A stretch of 64,000 nucleotides of DNA from the NCBI RefSeq assembly GCF_013752535.1, contig NZ_CP058348.1, forward strand, positions 3,897,289 through 3,961,288. The letters are read 5' to 3'. The notes below the pieces were generated by a model that was given only the letters and a program-made list of their open reading frames with translations, had not been told where the DNA came from and ran no database searches. How positions within the stretch are numbered: position 1 is the stretch's first letter; each line of letters begins with the position of its first letter. A program made the translations under genes and the position numbers. This DNA comes from Bdellovibrio sp. KM01. Lineage in GTDB: Bacteria; Bdellovibrionota; Bdellovibrionia; Bdellovibrionales; Bdellovibrionaceae. Shown piece after piece: positions 46,710 through 57,502 of this stretch.

Positions 46710-47810
46710 CTAATCCAAATTAAAACTAAGTTGCGCTTTTGCTGCAATTTCCTCTGGCGTCGGAGGCCTTTGAAAATGTTCCGCTGATAATCTCCAATCT
46801 TTACGATTCAGATTGTATTTGCGGCTGTATACTTCAAACACCTGAGCCAACTGTTCAGCTCGCGGGCCTGTGCCCGTCATACGATTGGCAAAATCAGAGT
46901 TATACATTTTGCCATCTCGAACATTCTTTACGGCCTCAATCACCTTGCTCTTACGCAAAGGACGATGCACATCCAACCACTCTTCAAACAACGGAGCAAC
47001 CGCATGGGGCAATCGCAACATTGTATAACCCGCCGAGCTGGCTCCCGCGTCGGCAGCAGCCTTTAATATCGCGGGTACTTCGTGATCGGTTAAACCCAAG
47101 ATCACCGGAGCAACATTCACTCCAACAGGAATTCCCGCTTTTGCCAATTCTTCAATCGATCGCAAACGCGCTGCAGGTCTTGATGTGCGGGGTTCCAATG
47201 ATGCAATCAAGTCCGCATCTAGTGATGTGATTGAAATGGTAACAACGACTCCCTGATACTTTGCCATCTCCTGCAAAATATCTATATCGCGTGTCACCAG
47301 ATGATTCTTGGTAATGATCGCTCCGGGATTTTTAAACCTATTTAAAACTTCCAAACATCCTCGAGTGAGTTTGTATTCTCTCTCTAATGGTTGGTAGCAA
47401 TCCGTCACTCCACTCATGACAATCACCTGGGGCTGCCATGATTTTTTCATCAGCGCCTCTTCCAGAAGCCCTGGCGCGTTTTCCTTCACCATGATCTTAG
47501 ATTCAAAGTCCAATCCCGCCGACATTCCCAGATATTCATGCGTTGGACGAGCGTAGCAATAGATACACCCATGCTCACACCCACGATAAGGATTTACGGA
47601 ATAAGTGAATCCGATATCTGGACTGTCGTTTTTGGTCAAAACAGCGCGTGACGAATCCTTCAGAACTTGCGTCTGCAAACGAGGTTTCTCGTCTTCTAGA
47701 TAATTATCAAAATCCTGCGGCTCGGCTTCGAAATGGAGGGAATCAAAACGATTCGGAATATTACTGCTAGCGCCTCTACCCCGGATATCTTTGCGAAATT
47801 CTCGGGTCAT
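46710..47810 (-). CDS. SplB-related radical SAM protein (PA0069 type)
   Basis: 366 residues. The motif CEHGCIYCYARPTHEYL gives the CxxxCxxC cluster ligands and the YAR(P/S)THEY signature of the PA0069/Rv2578c radical SAM group, which belongs to the same COG as spore photoproduct lyase. VIVMSGVTDCYQPLE and ITKNHLVTRDIDIL are also typical. The function of this group is not known; DNA repair is inferred from its relatedness to SplB and from the two downstream genes, which are DNA enzymes. The ATG at 47810 fits the family N-terminus; a GTG at 47828 would add six residues. No clear ribosome site. Confidence 0.85.
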   Translation of the reverse strand: MTREFRKDIRGRGASSNIPNRFDSLHFEAEPQDFDNYLEDEKPRLQTQVLKDSSRAVLTKNDSPDIGFTYSVNPYRGCEHGCIYCYARPTHEYLGMSAGLDFESKIMVKENAPGLLEEALMKKSWQPQVIVMSGVTDCYQPLEREYKLTRGCLEVLNRFKNPGAIITKNHLVTRDIDILQEMAKYQGVVVTISITSLDADLIASLEPRTSRPAARLRSIEELAKAGIPVGVNVAPVILGLTDHEVPAILKAAADAGASSAGYTMLRLPHAVAPLFEEWLDVHRPLRKSKVIEAVKNVRDGKMYNSDFANRMTGTGPRAEQLAQVFEVYSRKYNLNRKDWRLSAEHFQRPPTPEEIAAKAQLSFNLD

Positions 47811-47843
47811 GGGCGGAGTATCGCACACATGCTACAAAAAACA

Positions 47844-47872
47844 AAAGGCCCAAGTATGAACTTGAGCCTTTC
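47844..47872 (-). terminator. Terminator of the ATP synthase operon
   Basis: AAAGGC-CAAG and CTTG-GCCTTT pair with one mismatch. On the minus strand the stem is followed by TTTTGTTTTTT. It lies about 40 bases after the atpC stop. Confidence 0.75.
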
Positions 47873-47910
47873 TTAATTTTATCTTTCGATAAGAACTATT
47901 TTTTGCCTGC

Positions 47911-48327
47911 TTATTTTTTAGCGACGTTTTCAGCCACTTCAATTTTCGCTCTTGCGCGAGTCCACTCTTTTTGGAACTCAGTCCAATCAGCATCTGTAAT
48001 AACTTCGTCAAGGACGTGTTTTTCAGACTTAGCAAGGTACTCTTTAGTTGCAACAAGATCGATTTCTTCTGGCAAGTCAGCGATGTTCGCTAGAACATTC
48101 ACGCCTTCAGGGGATACTTGGCAATAACCCCAGCTGATAACAGCTTGGTTTTGCTTTTCTTGACCCTTAAGTCTCCACTTCATCACACCAACACCTAGTG
48201 TAGTGATTAGAGGCGCGTGACCAGGAAGAATATTAAGTTCTCCTTTAAAACCAGGTACAGTTACTTCTTCAACCTCTTGGTTTACTAGAAGACGACGCTC
48301 TGGAGTCACGATTGTCAGTTTAAACAT
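47911..48327 (-). CDS. atpC: ATP synthase epsilon subunit
   Basis: 138 residues. The N-terminal beta-sandwich (MFKLTIVTPERRLL, GFKGELNILPGHAPLITTLGVG) and the helical C-terminal hairpin, rich in Lys/Glu/Ala, are complete. Part of the F1 central stalk and a possible brake on ATP hydrolysis. Last gene of the atp operon. Confidence 0.95.
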   Translation of the reverse strand: MFKLTIVTPERRLLVNQEVEEVTVPGFKGELNILPGHAPLITTLGVGVMKWRLKGQEKQNQAVISWGYCQVSPEGVNVLANIADLPEEIDLVATKEYLAKSEKHVLDEVITDADWTEFQKEWTRARAKIEVAENVAKK

Positions 48328-48388
48328 AAATCACCTTTTCTAAAAGCGACCCTCTCAGGCCGCCTTATGAAAGCGAAGTCCTTTCAGA

Positions 48389-49798
<1,410 letters not shown>

Positions 49799-49806
49799 TC
49801 AGCTCC

Positions 49807-50694
49807 CTATCCTTTAAGCGCTTCAGCGCCCGATACGATTTCGATCAATTCTGTAGTAATTTTTTCTTGTCTCAATTTGTTGTACGTCAGAGTGAGTTTG
49901 TTAATCATCTCTTTCGCGTTGTTTGTCGCGTTTTCCATCGCGCTCATACGAGCACCATGTTCACCCGCAACAGACTCGGACATACATCTGTAAACCTGAA
50001 GGTCGAAATGCTTTTCAAGCAACTCTTTAATGATTTGCTCTGGAGCTGGTTCGAAGATCATGTCGACAGCAAAGTTCGATGCAGCCTCAGCTTCTGTGTT
50101 GAAAGTCGTCAATCCAAGATCAATTGGAAGAAGAGTTTCAGCCGTAACAACTTGAGAGATTGCAGATTGAAACTCGTTATGGATGATACGAACTTCATCG
50201 TATGCACCTTCGAGGTAATCATTCATCACGCGATTCGCAACTTTGGAAGCCAATTCATAAGAGATGTCTTTATCAAGCTTCGTGATGTAATCAACCGGCT
50301 TAATGCCTCTTCTGGCGAAGTAGTCATGACCACGACGACCGATGAAAAGGAAATCAATCTTCTCAAGATTTGCTTTGTTGTTGTTGTAATAAGCCTCAGT
50401 GAATTTATTGATATTGCTGTTGAAAGCGCCGCAAAGGCCGCGATCAGAAGTGATAACAACAAGCAAAACATTCTTTACTTGTTCTTTCTTCTCCATCAAC
50501 GGGTGCGTAACTTTGTTAGTCACAGCGATATCCGCAATCACCTTACGCAAAGTAAGAGCATAAGGACGCATATTAACGATGTTATTCTGCGCCTTTCTCA
50601 ACTTTGCAGCAGACACGAGCTTCATGGCTTTCGTGATCTGCTGGGTGTTTTTAGTGGACTCAATCTGAGCCCGGATATCCTTCAAGCTTGCCAT
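49807..50694 (-). CDS. atpG: ATP synthase gamma subunit
   Basis: 295 residues. Rotating central stalk. The N-terminal helix (MASLKDIRAQIESTKNTQQITKAMKLVSA) and the C-terminal helix (ARMSAMENATNNAKEMI) form the coiled coil; the Rossmann-like central domain includes TSDRGLCGAFNSN. The spacing to atpA is 12 bases. Confidence 0.97.
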   Translation of the reverse strand: MASLKDIRAQIESTKNTQQITKAMKLVSAAKLRKAQNNIVNMRPYALTLRKVIADIAVTNKVTHPLMEKKEQVKNVLLVVITSDRGLCGAFNSNINKFTEAYYNNNKANLEKIDFLFIGRRGHDYFARRGIKPVDYITKLDKDISYELASKVANRVMNDYLEGAYDEVRIIHNEFQSAISQVVTAETLLPIDLGLTTFNTEAEAASNFAVDMIFEPAPEQIIKELLEKHFDLQVYRCMSESVAGEHGARMSAMENATNNAKEMINKLTLTYNKLRQEKITTELIEIVSGAEALKG

Positions 50695-50706
50695 TTAAGC
50701 ACCAAA

Positions 50707-52230
50707 TTACTTGTTAGAAGGTTGGAAGATAGCTTTGAACTCTTCAAGAGCTGCCAACAACGCTTTTTTAGTGTCGTCTGCAATCGCTTTCTTCTCAGTG
50801 ATAGTTTTGATGATGTCCGCGTGCTTGTTTTTCAAGAACTCGATCATCTCTTTTTCGTATCTCTTAACGTCTGTCTCTGGATAGATATCCACGAACGCGT
50901 TACCAGCTGCGAAGATCATGATGATTTGTTCTTCAACTTTTACTGGAGAGTACTGAGGTTGTTTCAAAACTTCGATCAAACGACGACCACGTGCCAACTG
51001 TTGTTGAGACGCTTTATCCAAGTCAGAAGCGAACGCTGCGAAAGCTTCCATTGAACGGAACTGAGCAAGTTCAAGTTTCAAAGAACCCGCAACTTGTTTC
51101 ATCGCTTTAATTTGAGCGGCACCACCCACACGAGAAACTGATTTACCTACAGAGATGGCTGGACGCACACCTTTATAGAATAGATCTGACTCAAGGAAGA
51201 TCTGACCGTCAGTGATAGAGATAACGTTTGTCGGGATGTATGCAGAGATATCGCCCGCTTGTGTCTCGATGATTGGCAATGCAGTCAAAGAACCGCCGCC
51301 TTTATCTGCAGACAATTTAGAAGCACGCTCAAGAAGACGGCTATGGCAATAGAACACGTCACCTGGGTAAGCTTCACGTCCTGGAGGACGACGAAGAAGA
51401 AGAGACAATTGACGGTAAGCTTGAGCTTGTTTCGTCAAGTCATCATATACGATAAGAGCATGTCTGCCAGTATCACGGAAGTATTCCGCCATCGCTGTAC
51501 CAGAGTATGCAGCAAGGTATTGAAGTGGAGCTGGGTCAGATGCATTCGCCGCGATAACAGTCGTGTACTCAAGAGCACCAGCTGCGCGAAGTTTTTCAAC
51601 AACTAGAGCAACTGTAGATTGTTTTTGACCGATAGCTACGTAGAAGCATTGAACGTTTTGACCTTTTTGGTTGATGATAGTGTCAACCGCGATAGTCGTT
51701 TTACCAGTTTGACGGTCACCGATGATCAATTCACGTTGACCACGACCGATTGGTACAAGGGCGTCGATTGCTTTAATACCAGTTTGAAGAGGTTCCTCAA
51801 CCGGGTGACGGTAAACGATACCAGGGGCTTTAGTTTCAACGATACGTGAGTGAGGCGTGTTGATAGGGCCACGACCGTCAATCGCATTACCTAGGGCGTC
51901 TACAACGCGACCGAGAAGTGCTTCACCAACTGGAACGGAAACGATTTTTTTAGTTCTTTTAACAGTGTCGCCTTCTTTGATTTGGCGATCTTCACCGAAC
52001 AAAACGGTACCAACGTGACCTTCTTCAAGGTTCAATACCATTCCGTAAACTTCACCTGGGAACTCAACTAGCTCACCAGCCATTGCGTTTTCAAGACCGT
52101 AGATACGAGCAACGCCGTCCCCTACTGAAAGAACGCTACCTGTTTCACTTACTTCAATCTTTTTGTTGTATTGATTGATTTGCTCTTTGAGAACGCGACT
52201 GATCTCGTCGGCACGGATTTGTGTTTCCAT
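50707..52230 (-). CDS. atpA: ATP synthase alpha subunit
   Basis: 507 residues. Non-catalytic nucleotide-binding F1 subunit. P-loop [16 protein letters not shown]-type segment (here [16 protein letters not shown]) and [22 protein letters not shown] are diagnostic. Two bases separate it from atpH. Confidence 0.98.
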   Translation of the reverse strand: METQIRADEISRVLKEQINQYNKKIEVSETGSVLSVGDGVARIYGLENAMAGELVEFPGEVYGMVLNLEEGHVGTVLFGEDRQIKEGDTVKRTKKIVSVPVGEALLGRVVDALGNAIDGRGPINTPHSRIVETKAPGIVYRHPVEEPLQTGIKAIDALVPIGRGQRELIIGDRQTGKTTIAVDTIINQKGQNVQCFYVAIGQKQSTVALVVEKLRAAGALEYTTVIAANASDPAPLQYLAAYSGTAMAEYFRDTGRHALIVYDDLTKQAQAYRQLSLLLRRPPGREAYPGDVFYCHSRLLERASKLSADKGGGSLTALPIIETQAGDISAYIPTNVISITDGQIFLESDLFYKGVRPAISVGKSVSRVGGAAQIKAMKQVAGSLKLELAQFRSMEAFAAFASDLDKASQQQLARGRRLIEVLKQPQYSPVKVEEQIIMIFAAGNAFVDIYPETDVKRYEKEMIEFLKNKHADIIKTITEKKAIADDTKKALLAALEEFKAIFQPSNK

Positions 52231-52232
52231 TT

Positions 52233-52781
52233 TTAGTTGGCTCTCCTGTTTAATTCTTCATTAATTTTTTTAAGATGTGTTTCGATGCTGTCGTCAAAAG
52301 TCCATCCACCAACTTGGGCTACAGCGCCACCCAAAAGTTTAGGATCCTGTTGGTAAGTAAGAACGATTTTCTTACCAAGCGTTTTGCTTACTTTAGACTC
52401 AAGTTCTTTTTGTGCGTCAGCAGACAATGGTTGTGCTGAACGAACAGTTCCGCGAGTAACACCCTCTTCAATATCAAGGTATTCGCGGTATGCAATAGCA
52501 ACTTCGGAAACAAGTTGGATACGGCCTTTTTCAGCCATCAATACCAGTGTGTTCACTACTTCTTCAGAAGTGCCTTTACCCTCAAGAGCGCCTTTAACAG
52601 CTGCTACCTTTTGAGTTGCAGATACTACGGGATTTTTAAAAAACGCAGAAACTGCTGCATCCTTTTCAAATGCATCCGCAGCCGCTTGCAATTCAGCGTA
52701 TACCTTCGTGTGAACGCCTTTTTGCTTAGCTACAGCAAGAAGAGCTTTCGCATATCTTCTGGATACTTCGTTTACTTTCAT
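52233..52781 (-). CDS. atpH: ATP synthase delta subunit
   Basis: 182 residues. Connects F1 to the peripheral stalk. The N-terminal helical domain ([13 protein letters not shown]) and the C-terminal signature [25 protein letters not shown] (here [19 protein letters not shown]) are clear. Starts within the end of the b subunit gene by a four-base overlap. Confidence 0.95.
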   Translation of the reverse strand: MKVNEVSRRYAKALLAVAKQKGVHTKVYAELQAAADAFEKDAAVSAFFKNPVVSATQKVAAVKGALEGKGTSEEVVNTLVLMAEKGRIQLVSEVAIAYREYLDIEEGVTRGTVRSAQPLSADAQKELESKVSKTLGKKIVLTYQQDPKLLGGAVAQVGGWTFDDSIETHLKKINEELNRRAN

Positions 52782-53347
52782 CGACTAACCTCGATGTGAT
52801 TGATGAATTCGTTTTGTAGTTTCTGTTGGTCAGAAGCACCGATGTCTTTTGTCAAAACCATGCGTGCCGCCTCAACTGAATCTGCCAACAATTGTTGGCG
52901 TAATTCTTTTTGAGCGCGTTGAGTTTCAAGCTTAGCCGTCAACTCTGCTTCGTCTTTGATACGTTTAGAAACTTGGGCTGCCTCGTCGATGATTTGGTTT
53001 TTCAAATCATTCGCATGAGCCTGTGCTTTCGCCAATTGCTCTTGGTGAGTGCTTTGCAAGTTTGCAAGTTTGTTTTTGATATCTACAAATTCACGCTCCG
53101 CTTGTTCGCGTGCGAATGCAGATTTTTGAGCGGCTTCAAGATAGGCTGCTTTTCTGCCACCAAAAAAAGATACAATTGAATCTTTCGTGAAATAGATCAA
53201 ACCACCGATAAGGATGGCGATGTTGATCGCTTGAAAGATTACTGATTTAGGAATTTCAACAGCGTGATGACCACCACCGTGTTCAGCCGCAGAGGCGAAA
53301 ACGATCGCAGGCGCCAGGATGATAAGAAGGTTTACAAGAACTTTCAT
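52778..53347 (-). CDS. atpF: ATP synthase b subunit
   Basis: 189 residues. A signal-peptide-like N-terminus (MKVLVNLLIILAPAIVFASA) precedes a His-rich stretch, then the membrane helix (IAILIGGLIYF) and a long coiled coil. A cleaved N-terminus on b occurs in some other proteobacteria. The start at 53347 follows GAGAGAAG; the longer frame to 53398 is inside atpF'. The peripheral stalk is completed by the b' protein of the neighbouring gene. Confidence 0.9.
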   Translation of the reverse strand: MKVLVNLLIILAPAIVFASAAEHGGGHHAVEIPKSVIFQAINIAILIGGLIYFTKDSIVSFFGGRKAAYLEAAQKSAFAREQAEREFVDIKNKLANLQSTHQEQLAKAQAHANDLKNQIIDEAAQVSKRIKDEAELTAKLETQRAQKELRQQLLADSVEAARMVLTKDIGASDQQKLQNEFINHIEVSR

Positions 53348-53360
53348 TTTCTTCTCTCTC

Positions 53361-53795
53361 TTATTTGCCCAACAATTTGGATGTGATTGCAAGAGCAACA
53401 GTTTGTGTTTGAGCTTTCAATTCTTTTGAAGCTGACTCTACTGCTGCAGTGATTTTTGATCTGTTTGAAGTGATGTGTTGGTCCGCCTCTGCACGAGACT
53501 TAGCAACTACAGATTCATACTGTTTGTTAGCCTCTGATTTAGAAGCATCAACAATATTTTTGATTTCAAGATTTAGAGCACGCATTTTTGTTTCGTACTC
53601 AGAGTGAAGCTCAACTGATTTCGCTTGGTATTCCAAAGCCAAATCTTCGCCACCCTTAGTTTTGTTTTGTCTTTCTTCAAGTGCATGAGCATATGGAGTG
53701 AAAACAAATTTTGTTAAGAATAACAAAGCAATCGCAAAGAACACGAACTGGATGCCGGCTGTAGCGTTGATGCCTAATTGTCCAAAAATATCCAT
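53361..53795 (-). CDS. atpF': ATP synthase b' subunit
   Basis: 144 residues. One membrane helix (FVFFAIALLFLTKFVFTPY) is followed by a coiled coil of alternating charged heptads. It is a divergent copy of b, as in cyanobacteria, alphaproteobacteria and several deltaproteobacterial groups, and probably forms a b-b' heterodimer. First gene of the atp operon; genes for subunits a and c are not in the window. Confidence 0.88.
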   Translation of the reverse strand: MDIFGQLGINATAGIQFVFFAIALLFLTKFVFTPYAHALEERQNKTKGGEDLALEYQAKSVELHSEYETKMRALNLEIKNIVDASKSEANKQYESVVAKSRAEADQHITSNRSKITAAVESASKELKAQTQTVALAITSKLLGK

Positions 53796-53834
53796 TTTAT
53801 TGAAATCCCTGTTTTTTTGAACCTCGGAAGTAGC

Positions 53835-53862
53835 ATTTCAAGCCAGAAAAGGTCAAGGTCAA
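53835..53862 (-). promoter_or_regulatory. Promoter candidate of the atp operon
   Basis: On the minus strand TTGACC (53857-53862; a tandem TTGACCTTGACC) and TGAAAT (53835-53840) are 16 bases apart. A 9-bp inverted repeat CCCTGTTTT (53807-53815)/AAAACAGGG (53894-53902) flanks this region. The bactofilin stop is at 53907. Confidence 0.35.
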
Positions 53863-53906
53863 AAACCTATTGAGAATTTAGGCTGCGCTAATGAAAACAG
53901 GGGTGC

Positions 53907-54272
53907 TTAAGACTTGGGCATATAGGACGCACCCTCGAAAACCACGCCCTCGTCGATACGCAAACTTGGAGATGTTACGGTACCTTTGAAGATTGCGGGT
54001 GGGTGCATAATAACTCGGCGGCGGGCAAAGAGATTCCCCTCAACCCGGCCACTGATAATAATAGTATCGGCTTCAACTTGGGCTGCCACGGAGGCACCCT
54101 CATTAATAACGATGGTATCTTTCGTAAAGATTTCCCCTTTAAAATCACCGCCAATTTGCACGGTGCCTTCAAAGCTGAGCTTTCCTTCGAAATGTGTACC
54201 CTGATCAAGGATTGCCGTCACATGACCTGAAAGTACGTCTTCTTGGAAAGTTTGTGGGATATTTACTGCCAT
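53907..54272 (-). CDS. Bactofilin (polymer-forming cytoskeletal protein)
   Basis: 121 residues. Short beta-repeat segments (FEGKLSFEGTVQIGGDFKGEIF, VAAQVEADTIIISGRVEGNL, FKGTVTSPSLRIDEGVVFEG) form the right-handed beta helix typical of bactofilins; short polar termini lie outside it. It polymerises without nucleotide and in other bacteria positions ParABS or cell-wall enzymes. Direct proximity to parB fits a role with chromosome segregation or cell shape. The start overlaps the parB end by ten bases. Confidence 0.9.
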   Translation of the reverse strand: MAVNIPQTFQEDVLSGHVTAILDQGTHFEGKLSFEGTVQIGGDFKGEIFTKDTIVINEGASVAAQVEADTIIISGRVEGNLFARRRVIMHPPAIFKGTVTSPSLRIDEGVVFEGASYMPKS

Positions 54273-55294
54273 CCTTCTTTCAGCCTATCTACTAAATTTG
54301 TTAGTTCATCATCGGAATAGAAGTGAATGCTAATTTTACCTTTAGCACCGGAATAATCAATGTTCACTTTTGTGCCCATGATTTTCTGAAGCTCATCACT
54401 TAATCCGTTGATCAATCGTTGGGTCACATTGGAATCGAAAGTTGGAACTTCCAATTCGTCAGCTGTTCCCTTAACGATAGCTTGAACCATTTTTTCCAAT
54501 TTACGAACTGCGATCTTGTCGTTCACGACCTTTTTCGCCATTTCGATTTGTTTTTTTGGTTCTGGCAAAGAAAGAAGTACTTTTGCATGACCCACAGAAA
54601 GGTCATTGGCAGAAATCATATCTTTTACTTCGTTTGGCAAAGCTAGCAAACGAACTGCGTTCGCAACAGTAGCACGATCACGACCCACTTTTTCAGCCAC
54701 TTGTTGTTGAGACAATTTGAACTCTGTGATCAGGCGAGAATATCCTTCTGCCTCTTCAATTGGGTTCAAATCTTCACGTTGAATATTCTCAACAATTGCT
54801 AACTCAAGTGCCTGCTTGTCGTCATAAGACTTTAGAATAACGGGGACTTCATGTAACCCAGCAAGCTGAGAAGCTCTCCAGCGACGCTCACCCGCTACGA
54901 TTTCCAGTTTTCCAGAAGTCGTTCTGCGAGCCACGATTGGCTGAAGAATTCCGTTCTCTTTAATAGACTGAGCAAGCTCCTGAAGAGGCTCTTTTTCAAA
55001 AGTTGTACGAGGCTGATATTTGCCTGGAGACAACTTGTCGATTGCGACCTTCCAAATTTTGCTTTCTGGATCCACGGGAGGGGCAACAGTAGCAGCAACA
55101 TTGACGGAAGGCGCACCAGCAGCTGTCGCCGCAGGTGAAACAGTCGTTGAATTCGCCGGCGCAGCTTTTACGGGAGGGGCTGATGCCGCAGGCGCATTCA
55201 TTAAATCATTATTAGCAGGTCCACCCAAAAGAGAACCCAGGCCACGGCCTAAGCCTCTCTTTTTGTTTGAGGATTCTACAGCAGTATCAGACAT
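54263..55294 (-). CDS. parB: Chromosome-partitioning protein ParB
   Basis: 343 residues. The N-terminus KRGLGRGLGSLLGG is the ParA-stimulating segment of chromosomal ParB. An Ala/Pro-rich linker (about 27-75) is followed by the ParB CTPase domain with GERRWRAS, the helix-turn-helix (LSQQQVAEKVGRDRATVANAVRLL) and a C-terminal dimerisation domain. It binds the parS sites at 56221 and 56787 and spreads. AAGGGGAAG precedes the ATG. The start overlaps the end of parA by eight bases. Confidence 0.96.
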   Translation of the reverse strand: MSDTAVESSNKKRGLGRGLGSLLGGPANNDLMNAPAASAPPVKAAPANSTTVSPAATAAGAPSVNVAATVAPPVDPESKIWKVAIDKLSPGKYQPRTTFEKEPLQELAQSIKENGILQPIVARRTTSGKLEIVAGERRWRASQLAGLHEVPVILKSYDDKQALELAIVENIQREDLNPIEEAEGYSRLITEFKLSQQQVAEKVGRDRATVANAVRLLALPNEVKDMISANDLSVGHAKVLLSLPEPKKQIEMAKKVVNDKIAVRKLEKMVQAIVKGTADELEVPTFDSNVTQRLINGLSDELQKIMGTKVNIDYSGAKGKISIHFYSDDELTNLVDRLKEGWQ

Positions 55295-56117
55295 TTACTT
55301 CCCCTTCATAGGCGTTCGTGTTTGCAACCTGGCTCGCTTCTGTTTGCTTCGGAACTGATCTTGCGATCACTTCGTGGGCTAATTCCAGATAGCGAACGGA
55401 ACCGATTGATTTGCTGTCGTACTCAAGGATGGATTGACCATGGCTCGGCGCTTCGCTGAGTCGCACGTTTCTTGGAATAATTGCGTTAAATACTTTTTCA
55501 CCAAAGTGTTCTTTGATTTGAGTAACAACTTGATGACTCAAGTTATTGCGCACATCAAACATCGTTAGAACGATACCTTCAATATGCAACGAAGGATTTA
55601 GGCTCTTCTTGATTAGTCCTGCAGTATTCAAAAGCTGACTCAAACCTTCCAATGCATAGTATTCACATTGAAGAGGCACAAGGAAGCTGTCTGCAGAATT
55701 TAGAGCATTCAGAGTAATCAAACCCAAAGACGGAGGACAATCGATGATAACAAAATCGTACTGATCAGCCACGATGGATACTGCTTGCTTCAAGCGGTAT
55801 TCACGATGCGGCATGTCTACAAGTTCAATCTCGGCACCGACCAAGTCAGGATTAGCCGTACAAATTTTTAGATTTGGATTTGATGTTGGATGAGTAGCCT
55901 CAGTCAGTGTTTTTTCACCGATGAGTACGTGGTATGAGTTAGCATCTTGAGTATCATATCGTTTAATACCCAAACCGCTGGAAGCATTCCCTTGAGGATC
56001 CATATCGATCAACAAAACACGCTTACCAAGAGTAGCCAACGCTGAAGAGAGATTCACAGACGTCGTTGTCTTACCTACTCCGCCCTTTTGATTAGCTATA
56101 CAGATAGTTTTAGCCAT
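55287..56117 (-). CDS. parA: Chromosome-partitioning ATPase ParA (Soj)
   Basis: 276 residues. Deviant Walker A KGGVGKTT at 11-18 with the signature lysine, and the Walker B region DFVIIDCPPSLG. It drives ParB-parS segregation. The ATG at 56117 is five bases after AGGAGG; an ATG one codon upstream is a little too close. A parS site lies 104 bases upstream. Its expression may be affected by ParB bound there. Confidence 0.96.
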   Translation of the reverse strand: MAKTICIANQKGGVGKTTTSVNLSSALATLGKRVLLIDMDPQGNASSGLGIKRYDTQDANSYHVLIGEKTLTEATHPTSNPNLKICTANPDLVGAEIELVDMPHREYRLKQAVSIVADQYDFVIIDCPPSLGLITLNALNSADSFLVPLQCEYYALEGLSQLLNTAGLIKKSLNPSLHIEGIVLTMFDVRNNLSHQVVTQIKEHFGEKVFNAIIPRNVRLSEAPSHGQSILEYDSKSIGSVRYLELAHEVIARSVPKQTEASQVANTNAYEGEVNV

Positions 56118-56220
56118 CATTTCCTCCTTGATAATCAAAATTCGTATTTTTTACACACATGTGCAACTATAAAGACTAGTTTTTCGCACCTCGCCTTAGG
56201 TTTTTCTGCATTTTTGCCGA

Positions 56221-56236
56221 TGTTCCACGTGGAACA
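56221..56236. other. parS site 1
   Basis: TGTTCCACGTGGAACA is a perfect 16-base palindrome identical to a common chromosomal parS sequence. It lies between the divergent parA and lipoprotein genes. Confidence 0.93.
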
Positions 56237-56245
56237 ATACCAATT

Positions 56246-56788
56246 ATGAAGTTTATCACCGCCATTCTTCTTATTCTGACTCTCACTGCCTGCAGTAAGC
56301 CGGATCCAAATCCCGAGCTTAAAGATCCTATTTATTCTGATCTACAAGCACAAGTTGGGGCCGCTACGGCGGCACTCGAGGCAGAGAAAAAGAAACTCGA
56401 GGGTTTTGAGAAGGAAAAAATGGAAGTAGTTCCTCAGACTGGGCAAATTAAGTACGCCAATAAACGTATTTATGAATCCCAAGCCGCTATCACCCGACTC
56501 GAGCAACAAGTGGAGTATTTGAAACTTAAAGTCGAACAACGTGCTAGAACTGCGCAAGCGGCCTATAAAAAGGCATATGCAAACAAGCAGGAATGGCCCG
56601 ATCCTAAAGAGTGGTCCTCATATCAGGCCGAACAGAAGCTTAGAAATGCCAAAAGAAGCTGGGACGTAAAAGCACGCATGAGAGATGCGGGAGTTACGAT
56701 AGATACTGGCTTAGGACACGGAGAAGGAGCTGCGGGTGGCGAAGGTCACGGCGGCGGAGAGAAAAAGGCTGAAGGCGGCGGACATTAG
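56246..56788 (+). CDS. Small coiled-coil lipoprotein between the two parS sites
   Basis: 180 residues. Lipoprotein signal with lipobox LTAC. The mature part starts with a charged linker, then a coiled coil (about 30-120; AALEAEKKKLEGFEKEK, ITRLEQQVEYLKLKVEQ) and a Gly/His-rich tail (GHGEGAAGGEGHGGG) that might bind metal. Its promoter must lie close to the first parS site, nine bases before the start codon, so ParB binding could control it. Function unknown; the only plus-strand gene in this part of the window. Confidence 0.8.
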   Translation: MKFITAILLILTLTACSKPDPNPELKDPIYSDLQAQVGAATAALEAEKKKLEGFEKEKMEVVPQTGQIKYANKRIYESQAAITRLEQQVEYLKLKVEQRARTAQAAYKKAYANKQEWPDPKEWSSYQAEQKLRNAKRSWDVKARMRDAGVTIDTGLGHGEGAAGGEGHGGGEKKAEGGGH

Positions 56789-56814
56789 AGAATGTTCCAC
56801 GTGGAACATTCTCT
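56787..56814. other. parS site 2 in a 28-base palindrome
   Basis: The core TGTTCCACGTGGAACA (56793-56808) is embedded in perfect flanks, AGAGAA left and TTCTCT right. It begins inside the TAG stop codon of the lipoprotein gene and may also act as a transcript end. Confidence 0.93.
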
Positions 56815-56833
56815 GTTCTGTAGAAATAGCTGC

Positions 56834-57502
56834 TTAAGAAATCTTTTCGGTGCGAACGACGCCGTATTTTACGGCACCCACGGGAAGCTTATATTCTCCC
56901 ACCAATGAGGGAGACCAAATCGAGCAAAGCTGAGTCGGAATTTCACCAACCTCAATACCCCACTCTTCGCCCTTAAGGTGATAGACGGATCCCCCTTTAA
57001 CGACAATCTTACGGGCCATCAAAATAGCTTTGGAAATGTTCCCGAACCCACGGCAAATCGCCCACTTTACAGAGTCAGCCGGCAAGGCCTCGATGTTCTT
57101 GTTTTCGACTGTAACATTCTTAAGTTTTAAAGCTTGGATCGCGTGACCCAAAAACTCGCACTTCTTAACGTCTGTATCTACAAGCACAACCTGGATGTTA
57201 GGATTCATGATACCAAAAACAATCCCAGGGAAACCGTTGCCGCTGCCAAAGTCATAGACTTTATCTATGGCGGGATTAGACTTTATAATCGCCTTTGTCG
57301 CGTTGATAGAATCAGCAAAGTGAAGAGCATCAGCCACAAAAACTGATTTCGCCGAGATTAAACTCAGCGTACGGTTAAATTTTTGAAGTTCTTCATGATA
57401 GGCCTTAAGTCGAGATCTGACCTCAGGACTTAGATCGGGGAACCATTCGTCAATACGCCAAAAGATTTGCGGTGGCGCTTCGGAGCCATCATTGTTGCTC
57501 AT
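56834..57502 (-). CDS. rsmG: 16S rRNA (guanine-N7) methyltransferase RsmG
   Basis: 222 residues. SAM-binding segment VYDFGSGNGFPGIVFGI and the neighbouring LVDTDVKKCEFL are typical. It methylates G527 of 16S rRNA in E. coli. The start overlaps the end of mnmG by 14 bases, so it is translated from the same mRNA. Confidence 0.94.
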   Translation of the reverse strand: MSNNDGSEAPPQIFWRIDEWFPDLSPEVRSRLKAYHEELQKFNRTLSLISAKSVFVADALHFADSINATKAIIKSNPAIDKVYDFGSGNGFPGIVFGIMNPNIQVVLVDTDVKKCEFLGHAIQALKLKNVTVENKNIEALPADSVKWAICRGFGNISKAILMARKIVVKGGSVYHLKGEEWGIEVGEIPTQLCSIWSPSLVGEYKLPVGAVKYGVVRTEKIS

